From Pleurodeles waltl (lineage: Eukaryota > Chordata > Amphibia > Caudata > Salamandridae): 64,000 bases of DNA. A model generated the notes under the pieces. It searched no databases. It was not told the origin of the DNA and was given only the letters and a program-made list of their open reading frames with translations. Positions 33,640-43,827 of the stretch are shown piece after piece (the stretch's first letter is position 1; the number at the start of each line of letters is the position of its first letter). The translations under genes were made by a program, and so were the position numbers. The stretch covers positions 1,574,402,049 to 1,574,466,048 of the forward strand of contig NC_090445.1 in the NCBI RefSeq assembly GCF_031143425.1, written 5' to 3'.

Positions 33640-34690
33640 ATAGCACATAGAGGTACTATGTGGGGTGCTGAAGTGGCTGCTTAAGTGGATAGCACGCTAC
33701 ACCTTGTAGGGTGTGTGTGGTTGGAAGGATGTCGTCTTTGTTTTGATCCTGTGTGGGAAGTGTTCCCATGTTGTGTGTGAGGACCACTGAGGTGCTATTA
33801 TCGTGTAACGGGGCACATTTCTTAGCAGAGTGATGGATGAGGAAGTGCGAGAGACAGGCATTCCGTTTATGGTTTTCAGAAAGCTGACAGCTTAGAGCCA
33901 CTCCACAGGTCCCTTTAAGGTATTTCTTATTTTCATAGTCCAGTTAGCTGGTTTCTGCACTGGGTTGTCCATTCTGAGATATTTTGTTTCAAGTTTATAG
34001 TCCTGAGCAGGCATAGCTTGGAGGAGGGCATGGATGAGAGATCTGCTGGGCTGGACTTTACTATCACCCCATATCTGATGGTCATTGTGAGATGTCAAAA
34101 AGCAGTTTCAGCATTTAACTAGTTGGAACCTGCAGTGCTGAACTAAATTATAGTCCTTCTTTGACCAGCAACATTTGTAATGGAGTAAACACTCTGTCAA
34201 ACTCTAAATCAGGCCCTTAGTCTTTTTTTTCGGAAGCCCACATCCTCCAGTGGGATAAAGTATGCTGATATAGCTAGCAATAGAATCCCCATAGTCGGGT
34301 ACACTGAATCCAAGGTCCACGTGAATCTTCAGTTCCTACTGGAGTGACCAATCGTCCATAATTTTCACAGACTGTCCGTGACTTAACATCAAAGTCTGTT
34401 GTTCGTGATGAAGTTTTCAACGGACAACATTTTACAGTAAAACTCTTCGGCTGAGGTGAAAGGTCTCCTGTGCTGTGATCCTGGGGGAGGGGCAGACAAG
34501 GTAGGAATCAAGTCTTCTCGCCAGGGTGTTAGGCAGCCTGAAATGAAATGCAGAACAGTGAAGTTGGTTAATTTGTAAATGCAAAAGGTGCACGGGAGCC
34601 AATAGAGGTGGCATTAATGGATGGAGACACTTTAACCTTCCTGAAGACAAGAATGTATTCTTTTTGAGAGGTATTGAAGGGGGTGTGTCA
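33640..34690 (-). mobile_element. Degraded L2/CR1-like LINE fragment
   Basis: The part at 33700-33850 aligns by eye with 7290-7420 (shared GTCTTYGTTTTGA and GATGGATGAGG blocks). The part at 34430-34680 on the minus strand reads LLAPVHLLHLQINQLHCSAF, then FRLPNTLARRLDS. This is a decayed version of the LHWLPI..RI.FKLL...LAPYL segment near the C-terminus of L2/CR1 ORF2. All frames are interrupted. Confidence 0.45.
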
Positions 34691-35050
34691 AGCTGAGTTA
34701 TGGAGTGTGGGCTTTTAATGGACAGTAGGAAAACCTTGCGCTCTGTGCATTCTCCATATTACTAAAATGTACAGTTTGTAAACACTTTTTTGGAATTTTA
34801 ACTACATTTTATGACCCTATTTTAAGTCACTATTTCTTGCTGAATCAAACAGAATTCAGTTCAAAGGGTTTCTCGTAGTAACACATACATCTGCAGTGAT
34901 CACATTAACCAACGTACATTTCAGAACATAAAATAGCATATTTTCCCACTGATTTTTTTTAACTTCCATTCACATTTCATTTAAGGTGTTCATTATTTTA
35001 TATGCAGATACCTAATGGTGAAAGATCAAAAAATACCCACAGAACATTTT
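34691..35050. other. Non-coding, AT-rich
   Basis: Nothing recognised. Confidence 0.4.
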
Positions 35051-35118
35051 GGGCCATATGTGCGAAAGCTTTTTCCCATAGACACAGAATGGGTAAAATC
35101 CTTTGGTACATCTGGCCC
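35051..35118. mobile_element. 68-bp hairpin MITE
   Basis: Arms GGGCCATATGTGCGAAAG and GGGCCAGATGTACCAAAG face each other across a short loop, so nearly the whole element folds on itself. It is flanked by TTT on both sides, consistent with a short target duplication or a T-rich target. Confidence 0.7.
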
Positions 35119-36505
35119 TTTGTTCTTTATAGCTACGCCTATGATTCCGCCTCCACGCTCTCTCACCACAGCCCTATTGCACTCAGGATCACAGAAGCCT
35201 TACTTTTGTTTAATGCCCTTCAATCACTGAGAAAGACAGTTTTGTTAGCATATGTTGGCCCGCAGTACATCTCCTTCACTTTCTTCTTTTTTTTAGACAT
35301 TGTGTCAAATTACCTGTGACCTGTATTTACCTAACACAAAGTACTATTGATCTGACAAAACTGTATAAAACACTGTCCTCTGGTGCTAAAGGGGACTGAG
35401 AAAAAGAATGTAATCTAGTCACTTGCTTAATTGCACTATGTGTGACCAGGAAACCTGTGTTCAATTCTGGGTCTCACACATTGCTAATTTGTGTAATTTA
35501 AGTTAAATCAAGTTAATTCATGTGTCTAGTTTACTTGCTAGTGATATTTGAGAGCACATTCAAGTAATTCAGTGCAAGATGGATCCTGTGTGACAATCTC
35601 ACTTGTATATGCTTTAATAGCCTTTAATGTTCCTCCATCCCTAAAAATAATATTGGCCATGACATAAGGGACACCTGACAATTCTTAAGCTTTGTTCACT
35701 CGTGGCTTTGTCTAGATGGCAGGTTAATAAATGTTTTAAGGTTCACGTTTAGAAACTTCCAATTCAAATAAATGTCAATGCAGTGCTGTGATCTAATATA
35801 CTAAATTGAAACACTTCCAAGTGTTAAAGCAATGCTTTCTGCATTTAAAATTCTTTACCATGTTCTTATATTTTGTTTGTTGTGTATTTTGTATCCCAAA
35901 TATTTTGAAGATTCTGCATGCTGTTTGGCACCTAGGGGTGAGCCAAACCACTGGTTCAGGCTTGGCTTGACTGCAGAGCCATTTTTAGACACGGACAGAG
36001 TGGGCAATTGCCCAGGGCCCGACACTCCAAGGGTCCGGCCCCTACTTGCCCTCCACAAGCACTACCAATGGACCTTTGCACCTGCAGAGTTTGCCAGGAT
36101 GGAAGGGTGATGCTTATTCAACCACCTGACAGTGCCTGTTCTGTTTCTGGCCTCTCTACTGAGGCTGCTATAACGGTACACTATAATTTCCAGTACTCAT
36201 GGAGGGCCAATCTGATTTTTTAAAATGTCCTGCCTTGTTCTTCTCTTTCTTATTTATCCGGTTCTTAGCAATGGCCCTTAGACTCAATTGCTGTGGATGT
36301 CCCATCTGACCTTAACTTCATCCTGCTCTTTAATCTTTTATCTGATGGCAAGGCTCCCAGTTCGTAGATAAATGTAGAGTCCCTGCTGCACACTCTAATG
36401 CAGCAGTCGTGCCTTATTGGTGTTGTGAAACTACTGTGGGTACCTCACATTCTGACATTTGGTGTGAGAGGTGTGAGACTGTCAAACACACTATCTACTC
36501 TGTCT

Positions 36506-36680
36506 CCTTAACTTTTTTAGGTTTGACATTTAGTGGAGGGTCAGGTGAGCTGGAAGGGCTTGTTCAACTTACCTAAACTAGCTAAAGGTACCACCTTAAC
36601 TTTTTCAGGTTTGACATCTAGTAGAGGGTCAGGTAAGCAAGATGTGTTTGTTCAACTTACCTAAACTAGCAAAAGGTGAA
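36506..36680 (+). repeat. Two-copy tandem duplication, 88-bp period
   Basis: The blocks CCTTAACTTTTT, AGGTTTGACAT, GAGGGTCAGGT and TTCAACTTACCTAAACTAGC occur twice, 88 bases apart, with about 10-15 % differences. Confidence 0.9.
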
Positions 36681-38437
36681 AAAGTCACTTACCTTACTGT
36701 CTCTAAAACTGTTTGCCATGCGAATTGAAATGTTTAGAAACATAATCAAAATGTTGCTGTTGCTTTCCCTCCAAGAAAGACTAGGTATATTTGTCTAGGA
36801 GTGATGCCCTTGAAAGTGTGCTCAATGGCATCAATTTACTTTTGAACCAGGGCATAACGTGCCTTCTGAATGTAGCATACCTAGAGGCAATCTCATACAT
36901 AGCACACTGAATAAGTAATACAATATAAAAAATAGTAAATAAATGTATTGCTAAACCAGAGAGGTATGACCATTCCTCCTTTTGTCCTGAAATTTGACCC
37001 TTTGCCCTTTTACAGTCCCATCCTGAATTTGCCTGCATGCCATGTGGTCACATTAGTTCCTTTCCATAACCCTCTCCCACATTCTAAGATATATAGCTAG
37101 GAATTACTCCTCCCACCCTTTCCAAAAGCAGTCTGAGGTAAATTGTCCTCTTCGATGAGGAGCTTTTCACAGTGAATTGTCTTAATTACTGCAACTACAG
37201 AGTAATGTGAACGTAGCAGAACTAACTTAATTAATGATCAGGCTTTCAAGCAAGGAGAATCCAGCTTTTATAAAATCATCTTTGCAATAGAATAAGTAAT
37301 GAGTAAGATTTTTGATTACTAATGTAACTGTGTGTGTAACTGTGTGTGTGGGTGATCTCTGTAACACAGCCTATTGGCTGCCTGCTAGCATTTGAAAGTG
37401 ACTTGGCTAATGTAAATAGGCTTTTATACATGTCAGAAATTGTTTCCTTTGGTGTGTGGCTCCTGTAGCCTTGCTGAGAACAGTGATTGACTGCAATGGC
37501 GGTGCAGAAAGGCATACTTTTAAAGTCACTTTTGCACGCGGTATAAATCTACACTTCTGCCTACATGTGACAACTAACTTCTATGTCACTTGTGCAGATT
37601 CTGCACCATTGTACTGTGGCCTTACTTAACAGTTACACAGGCCAGTTGTGGTTAACCAGTATCTTGTTTTAGGGATCAGAGCACATGCACTGGGCACCGT
37701 GTAAAAGGGTTTTCCTGTGCCAAAAGCTTCATACCAGTACCTCCAGTAAGACAACAATATGGGGGACGCACAAAAAGGTGAACTTTCCTACAGAATGAGT
37801 GTACCTGGTACCAATAATGTGTTAGTTAAAAGCTCAGGCCTAGAAACATGATTTGTCTGTGGGGGACTGTAGAAAAGTAGCTGTCCTTACCCAGACCCGG
37901 TCATCCTTATAGAGGCACTGTCACTTGAGGAGTCTCCCTTTTCGTACTGGATCATATACCCTAGACTGGCAAAGGTACTACATATCTTTCAAATGGGTCA
38001 ATTTTATGAGTGTGACACTGTCAACCAATTTGAGCATCTTAGCGAACAACATTTTCCATTCTAGACTGTAAAGTGTTTTTGGTTAAAAAGCCAGAACTGG
38101 CTGAAGCTGTAAAACCTAACATGTCTTCGCTTGGCAACCATGGCACTTCAACTGACACAGTGAGCTGGGCATTCCTTCACAGGAAGGATGTATAATGGAA
38201 GATTTCAAATACTACTGTTTTATTGATAAAGTACAGAGTTGTTTGCATTCACTTGCCTAGCTGCCATCTGGACCCCTGTCATGCATGAGACCTTCAGCCA
38301 CTCTGGCTTTACAGGAACGTGCCTTATTATTGCTTGTTAAAAGTGGAAGTACAAGTCCTGAGTGTAACATGCGTTACTTTAAAAGCCAGGGCTGGCCGAA
38401 AATGTCATATATTATATGGTGTTATTTGACAGCCATG
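36681..38437. other. Non-coding intergenic DNA
   Basis: No gene recognised. Confidence 0.35.
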
Positions 38438-38985
38438 CACATCAGAGCAGGGGGCGGCTCCTCCATTAGGGTGGAGGAGCATTGGCCCCCGCCAGCAGCG
38501 GCAGCTGCAAACCTTTTACCAAACAACAATGATAAACTGTGTTTATTATCATTTTTTGGTAAAAAGGTGGGGCCACGATGTGACGAGCAGTGAGGGGAGT
38601 GCTCAGCACTCCCCCTCAGAGCACATGTGTGTTTGGTAGGCCGTCTCGGGCCAGCCAAACACACATGCAAGGTACGCTCTCTCCAGCCCAGCAACAAAGT
38701 TGCTGGGCTGGAGAGAGCATGCACAGGCTCCCAGTCTGCCTGGGAGAGCCCTGGCTGGGTGCTCCCAGCCAATACTGATGCTGCTTTGAGCAGCGTCAGG
38801 ATTCGCTGCCGGGCAGGCTGGGAGCCTGTGCCTGCAGCGAGGAGACGGAGGAGCAGAGCGGCGCCCGGGGTTAAGGTAAGTGTTTGTTTTTTGTTTATTA
38901 TTTAAAATTTTATTTTAATTCCCCTCCCCCCTCCCCTGCACGCTGGTCGCCCCTTCTGCTTGCTGTGAGCCGCTCCTGGATCAGA
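38438..38985. repeat. GC-rich string of consecutive hairpins
   Basis: Several inverted repeats follow in series. 38457-38480 has GCTCCTCC/GGAGGAGC. 38512-38567 has CCTTTTACCAAA/TTTGGTAAAAAGG. 38594-38614 has GGGGAGTGCT/AGCACTCCCC. 38624-38667 has CATGTGTGTTTGG/CCAAACACACATG. 38676-38718 has a perfect 20-bp stem with a 3-base loop. 38753-38770 has GGCTGGG/CCCAGCC. ACAGGCTCCCAG near 38722 pairs with CTGGGAGCCTGT near 38817. The right part runs into a T-rich then C-rich tail. No coding frame is credible. It resembles the AT-richer hairpin string at 26270-26730 in architecture but not in sequence. Confidence 0.75.
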
Positions 38986-39359
38986 GAGTTTATCTGTTAT
39001 ATATGAGACACCTTGTCATTGATGGCCAGACAAGGAGACTCCTGTGAGTTCCATTTGTCTCAGCTCACATCAGTTTGTATTGTTACTTCTTATATTACAT
39101 TTTCTTTAAGCAATGGAGGACTGCAGATGCTGAAATTTAAAGATGTATGAGCTAACCAGACATCCTTCGGTGTAAAAAAAAACAATAGCAAGGAAATACT
39201 ACAATAACTACTCGTAGTGAAAAAATATGAAAGTAAATAATGTTTTTGCGGGGGAGGGTTCATAATGACGAAAAAGTAGAGAGCGATGAAAAATGTAGAT
39301 TTTCAAAATTTTGAAAACTAAAGGGACATTGATTAAAAAGGACAGGACTTGTGCATAGT

Positions 39360-39600
39360 GTAGAGACAGAGGTTAAGTATAGCAGTAGAAGCAGGTGCAG
39401 AGGTAGAAGAAAGTATAGAAGTAGCTGCAGAGGTAGGTGTAAACAAAGAGGTAGGAGCAGATGTAGGTTTGTATGTACAGAAAGGTGTTGCAGTAAAGGT
39501 GGGTGTGGACCTAGGTACAAGTAGATGTGGAGGGAAGTGTAGAGGCAGCTATAGATGTACTGGTCTGTGGAGTAGCAGTAATAGAGGTAGATGTTGAGTT
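39360..39600 (+). repeat. Degenerate purine-rich (AGGTAG)-type repeat, block 1
   Basis: Runs of AGAGGTAG, AGAAGTAG and AGGTGTAG variants make up the block. Its complement gives the Leu-rich minus-strand open frame at 39260-39520, which is not a gene. Confidence 0.8.
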
Positions 39601-40264
39601 TGATGCAGGCACAAGCAGAGAGTAAAGTCCTGCACTGAGGAGACCAGGGGCAGTGGAAGTGCTTTATTGCCAGTGAATGGGATGTGATACAGCTCAGTCT
39701 GGTGGAGGCGCCCAGGTATCAGAACCGGGCCTTGTAGCCACCATTTGATATTTGTTCCTCTACTCAATGAGGTTGCTGTCCGGACTTGAGTAACCTTATA
39801 AAAAGGTGACCTCGTCTGCCTCTCTCTTACATGTATACGGGCCTCAAATCTTGCATAGGGGACCACTCCAGGCATCTTTCCTCTTCACCGCCTTTTTATA
39901 TGGATCCCATAGTCACTGCTAGCGAAAGCCTGCCAAACTTAATTACCCCCCAAATACCTCTACCAAATAACATGACCAACTTTGCTCATGCACTGACCGG
40001 CAGGACACAATACACTTTCTAACGCTTTCCAGCCCCCAGTGGTGTTCACTGTTTGCTTCCTCACCCAAAGGATACATTGACACGGTCTGGCTGCATATTG
40101 TCATCGGGCATGCATGTCCGACTCAGGGTTGGGGCTTTTGCGAGTTCCCACCTTGTCTAGTGCTAGCAACACTTAATATTTACACTGTATGCACTAATTG
40201 TTTGTCAATGCCTTGCCTCTTGTTTTCTTGTAGGGTGATTACTTGTTTACAAAGAAAATACCAA

Positions 40265-40860
40265 TGAAGATGGTTACACATAGAAGTACATATAGACCTG
40301 GGTGCTTAGATAAAGGTAGAAGTAGAGATAAAGGTAGGTGTAGAGGTAGGTGGAAGGAGGCAGGTTTGCATATAGGAATGGAGGCTATTACAGGTGTAAA
40401 TATACAAGTAGAGGTAGTGCTTGTGTATTGGAAGAGACGTGTAGATGGAGCCAGTGCCTGAAATGGAAAAATAGAAGTGCAGGTACTCTGTGTCAGAGTA
40501 CCTACTTGCTTCTGAGAAGTGCTGGTACTCTCCAATTAAAAGTATTATGTTTATCTTGAGAAGTGCAGGCACTCTCCCTCTCCAAATAAAAAAGTGCCGG
40601 TACTCAGTACCGGACAGTGCCGGCCCATTTAAAGCACTGGATGTAGTTGTACACAAAAGTATGTGTAGATCTAGATGTTCAGCTAGAGGTAGCTGGCGAG
40701 ATAAAGGTAGGTGAAGGTACAGAGGTAGTGAGGGGTGTAGAGGTAGGTATATAGAGATATAGATTCACATGTAGGAATGGAGGCAGTTCAGGTGTAAATA
40801 TACAAATACAGGTAGGTATAGAGGGAGTGGTAGGTGTTGAGATAAAGTTGTGTGTAGCTG
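40265..40860 (+). repeat. Degenerate purine-rich repeat, blocks 2 and 3
   Basis: The same GTAGAGGTAGG-type words recur at about 40300-40460 and 40660-40860. They are interrupted by a segment (40470-40640) with three GAAGTGC(A/T)GG(C/T)ACTCT-like copies and a GTGCCGGTACTC/GTACCGGACAGTGCC palindrome, probably a transposon insertion. Together with 39360-39600 this may be one old array split by insertions. Confidence 0.6.
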
Positions 40861-41279
40861 TAGTATTCAGGAAGTGGTAGGGTGGGAGATAAATGAAGAC
40901 TGTAAAGCAAGTGTGGGAATAGAAGTAGTTTTAGGATTAGGGCTAACTTTTTGACATTCTTCATTATTAGCCAGCAAGACTAGATTCCGTTTGTTAGATG
41001 TGCCCTGTACTTAAGAGCAGATGCCCCGAACCTCTTTTCAAGAAGACATCAGGTTTTTCAAGAAGACATCAGGTTTCCAGTCCCGACCTTTTATCACAAG
41101 CCATGGTTGTTCTCTGCTAATTTAGTCTTCTTGGCGCAACGGAACTTGAGGAGAATGCATTAGGATGTTAAAGTTCACTACTCGGAACAATATATACTCA
41201 GTGACATGAGGCGTGGTAAACCTGTCTGACTAAATGACCATTATTAATCTGATTGTATGGAATGCTGTTTGTGCTGCAA

Positions 41280-41760
41280 AACAGGTCTGCTGGGATAAGC
41301 AGGGCACGCGCTGAGGGAGGAGGCGCGTACAGCGCAGCCTCATAGCCCTAACTGGAACCAACCGGGCTGACGGGAACCACCTGCGTCCCGTGCGCGAGCC
41401 CAGCCGCGCCCTCCAGCCAGGCCCCCTGATTGGAGGACTGCGGATTTGGCGAGACTCGCAGGCTGGGCCGGTTCAGTGAGGCGAGAGCGGCTAGACCTGT
41501 TCCACGGTGGCCAACTTTTGTCGCGGTGTTTGTGGGGGTGAGGCGGATCTGCGCCTCTCCGGGCCTTGACTTCTTTCAGTCGTGATTCTCGGAGTAGGAA
41601 CAACCGTGAGAACAGAGTGCCCGTGAGATCGCAGGTGAACCGGGGCAGCGGAGCAAACAAAAGGGTGTTGATCAGCGCCGGCTGTTGTGGGGCCGAATTC
41701 TCGGATCTGCGCTTCCAAATGCAACATTTGTTTCCTGTTGCGTTAAAAGTAAGCGGCACA
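41280..41760 (+). promoter_or_regulatory. CpG-rich promoter / first exon candidate of the RING gene
   Basis: This ~480-bp segment is much richer in CG dinucleotides than its surroundings and contains an inverted CCAAT box (GATTGG at about 41430). A consensus-like donor (TTAAAA|GTAAGC near 41750) is followed 420 bases later by a plausible acceptor (GAGCTGCAG ending at 42172) just before the large coding exon. This suggests a non-coding first exon. It is inferred from composition and spacing. No TATA box is obvious. Confidence 0.55.
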
Positions 41761-42210
41761 TGAGTTTTGGAGCCAGATGCGTTGCGTCACCAGAGACACA
41801 CAGGAAGGCGAGTACTGCTGGCTGCATTTCCGAATGTTATACTGACGTGGTCTTAATCAGTACCGGTACACAACAGTCATCTCGGATGTGCAAAAAAAAC
41901 CATAACCTGTAGCAGCGAAGCCCGGGAAGGATGATTTGTAAGTTGTGATAGTGGACTTTGCACTGATGCCACCATGTACATGGGAACGGCTGACTCTCTG
42001 TGTGTGGTTCCTGCCATTTGATAAGGCAAGTTTTTAAAATACAGTTCTATTAACGAGGCGGACCGTGTTTGTCTGGGACTGGGTGCAGATGATAGCACAT
42101 GTGGCTGGGAATCGGGCACCACTAACTGTGCGCTCTATTCATAAGCCACATGTGGGCTGTTGTGAGCTGCAGAGGTGAAGGAGCAGGTAGTGCGACATTC
42201 AGACAAGAAG

Positions 42211-43827
42211 ATGATGGTGCAAACTGTGAAAGTGGTGGATCTCTGTGGCTCCGCAGGAAAAGGAGAGGCTATTGATCCACCATCTTCGAAGATCACTGCA
42301 GGTGCTTCAGATTTCAATGCTGCAAGTCCTCGGGAAGCACCTGGCAAATGGTGTAGAACAACCACAATTGGAGCAGAGCTCGGAGTTGCTACCAGGCATC
42401 CCTTTTCCTCGGGAGACTCTAGCTATTTTGTAGTTGGGTGCCAAGATGGTCAGGAGGAAGCTGCAGAACCTTTGTTGGGAGAAGTGCCTTCAACCGGGGG
42501 TTGCGCTTCTGAAATTGGAGACGGGCACCTCACCTTGGAGGAGGAGCATAAAGTCAGCGTTAAGGTGATGAACTGGGTTGATGCCACCGATATTTGTTTC
42601 AGTGATGAGAAGAGCAGCAGCAAGGGTACATTGGATCAAACACAGCCCCCTGTGGAACTGTGCCCACTTGGGGACCCAAGATCATGTGATGCAACGTCCC
42701 AGGTGGTGGATGAAAGCACACTCTCTGATGTACTGTGCCCCCATCGGGAAAGTGGAGAACCCTCAGTTAATCAATGTCTAGCTCTGGCGCAAGGAGCAAC
42801 ATATGTTTCAATGTGTCAGTCAATGGAGAAAAGTTCACCATCTTCTGTACTACATGTACCCCAAGTGTGCCATGGTCTAGAAGAAAAAACATCTTTTAGA
42901 ATGTTGTGCTCGCCTGTAGAACAAGGAGTTCCTCCAGCTGTGCTGTGTCAACCCATGAGAGAAAAAGCATCATTTTCTGCACTAGTTCTACCTCTCTGCT
43001 CAGGGACAAATGCTACTCTATTGCATGCCTGTGCTGAAGCAGAACCGTTTGCTGTACCGTGCCCAACTCTCCAACAAACAACACAGGCAACTTTGCTAGA
43101 CCCATCTCTGGAAGCAAGAGTTCCCATTGGAGACCAATGCCATTATCCTGAACAGCATAGGCTGTCTGATGGAATCTCCTCTCCTCTGCATCATAGAGAA
43201 GCCTGTCTTGAAACTGATACCTTTGTGGCAGAATGTATGGAAGTGTCACCAGATCAGCAATCAGCAGAAGCCCTCGTCCTTTCTGTGGAAGATGAGGTTG
43301 AGCACCAGGAGTGCCCCATTTGCACTGAACAGTATGATACTGGCCAGTGTCGCCAGGCCCAGCTGAACTGCCAGCATGTGGTGTGTGATAACTGTGTGAA
43401 GGCCATCATGGATCAGGGTGGCCAGGCAGATATAGGTCGCGTGAAGTGCCCCATCTGCCGCCAAAAGACGCCAATGATGAAGTGGGAAATTCTCAAGCTA
43501 CAGGAATCAATGCTGGAGCAGGACTGTACCCGCCTGCAGACAGTCCAGACTCCGCTGACTGTGGTCCCAAGGAGACCTGGGCTCTGTGGAGCCTTGGAGT
43601 ACAACTTCCAGCAGCGTTTCCGTACTAGCCGCACCTTCAGCTGCATCCCCTGCCTGCGGTATCCTCTGTGCTTCATAGAGCGCCTCAATGAGCTGGAGAG
43701 GCGCAACCGCTGTTGCTATCTCTTCACCCTTGTACTCCTGTACTTTGCGGAAAAGCTTTGCTTTGTGCTACCCTTCCTCCCCATCTTGATGCTAGTTTTA
43801 ATCATAACACTGGATACACACACTTAA
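42211..43827 (+). CDS. RING-finger protein with hydrophobic C-terminal tail (538 aa), RNF224/RNF208 neighbourhood
   Basis: This is a probable membrane-anchored RING E3 ubiquitin ligase. The ATG at 42211 is the first in the frame. The frame remains open further upstream only to a splice-acceptor-like site. A C3HC4 RING lies at residues 368-416: Cys368, Cys371, Cys387, His389, Cys392, Cys395, Cys413, Cys416. After it come a PGLCGAL motif, several Cys residues (CIPCLRYPLC) and a strongly hydrophobic end (about residues 505-533, LVLLYFAEK...LPILMLVLIIT), which suggests tail anchoring. Residues ~135-330 form a long low-homology region of loosely repeated (V/M)LCxP-type units. In human 9q34.3 NDOR1 is followed by RNF208, CYSRT1 and RNF224. 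The position and the PxGLCxAL tail suggest an RNF224-like gene, but mammalian RNF224 is far shorter, so I leave the symbol open. Confidence 0.85.
   Translation: MMVQTVKVVDLCGSAGKGEAIDPPSSKITAGASDFNAASPREAPGKWCRTTTIGAELGVATRHPFSSGDSSYFVVGCQDGQEEAAEPLLGEVPSTGGCASEIGDGHLTLEEEHKVSVKVMNWVDATDICFSDEKSSSKGTLDQTQPPVELCPLGDPRSCDATSQVVDESTLSDVLCPHRESGEPSVNQCLALAQGATYVSMCQSMEKSSPSSVLHVPQVCHGLEEKTSFRMLCSPVEQGVPPAVLCQPMREKASFSALVLPLCSGTNATLLHACAEAEPFAVPCPTLQQTTQATLLDPSLEARVPIGDQCHYPEQHRLSDGISSPLHHREACLETDTFVAECMEVSPDQQSAEALVLSVEDEVEHQECPICTEQYDTGQCRQAQLNCQHVVCDNCVKAIMDQGGQADIGRVKCPICRQKTPMMKWEILKLQESMLEQDCTRLQTVQTPLTVVPRRPGLCGALEYNFQQRFRTSRTFSCIPCLRYPLCFIERLNELERRNRCCYLFTLVLLYFAEKLCFVLPFLPILMLVLIITLDTHT

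Noticed and set aside
42175..42210. Extension of the RING protein upstream of 42211
   Set aside because: The codon at 42175 is GTG and no ATG lies between it and 42211. A likely splice acceptor ends at 42172, so the ATG at 42211 is the sensible start.
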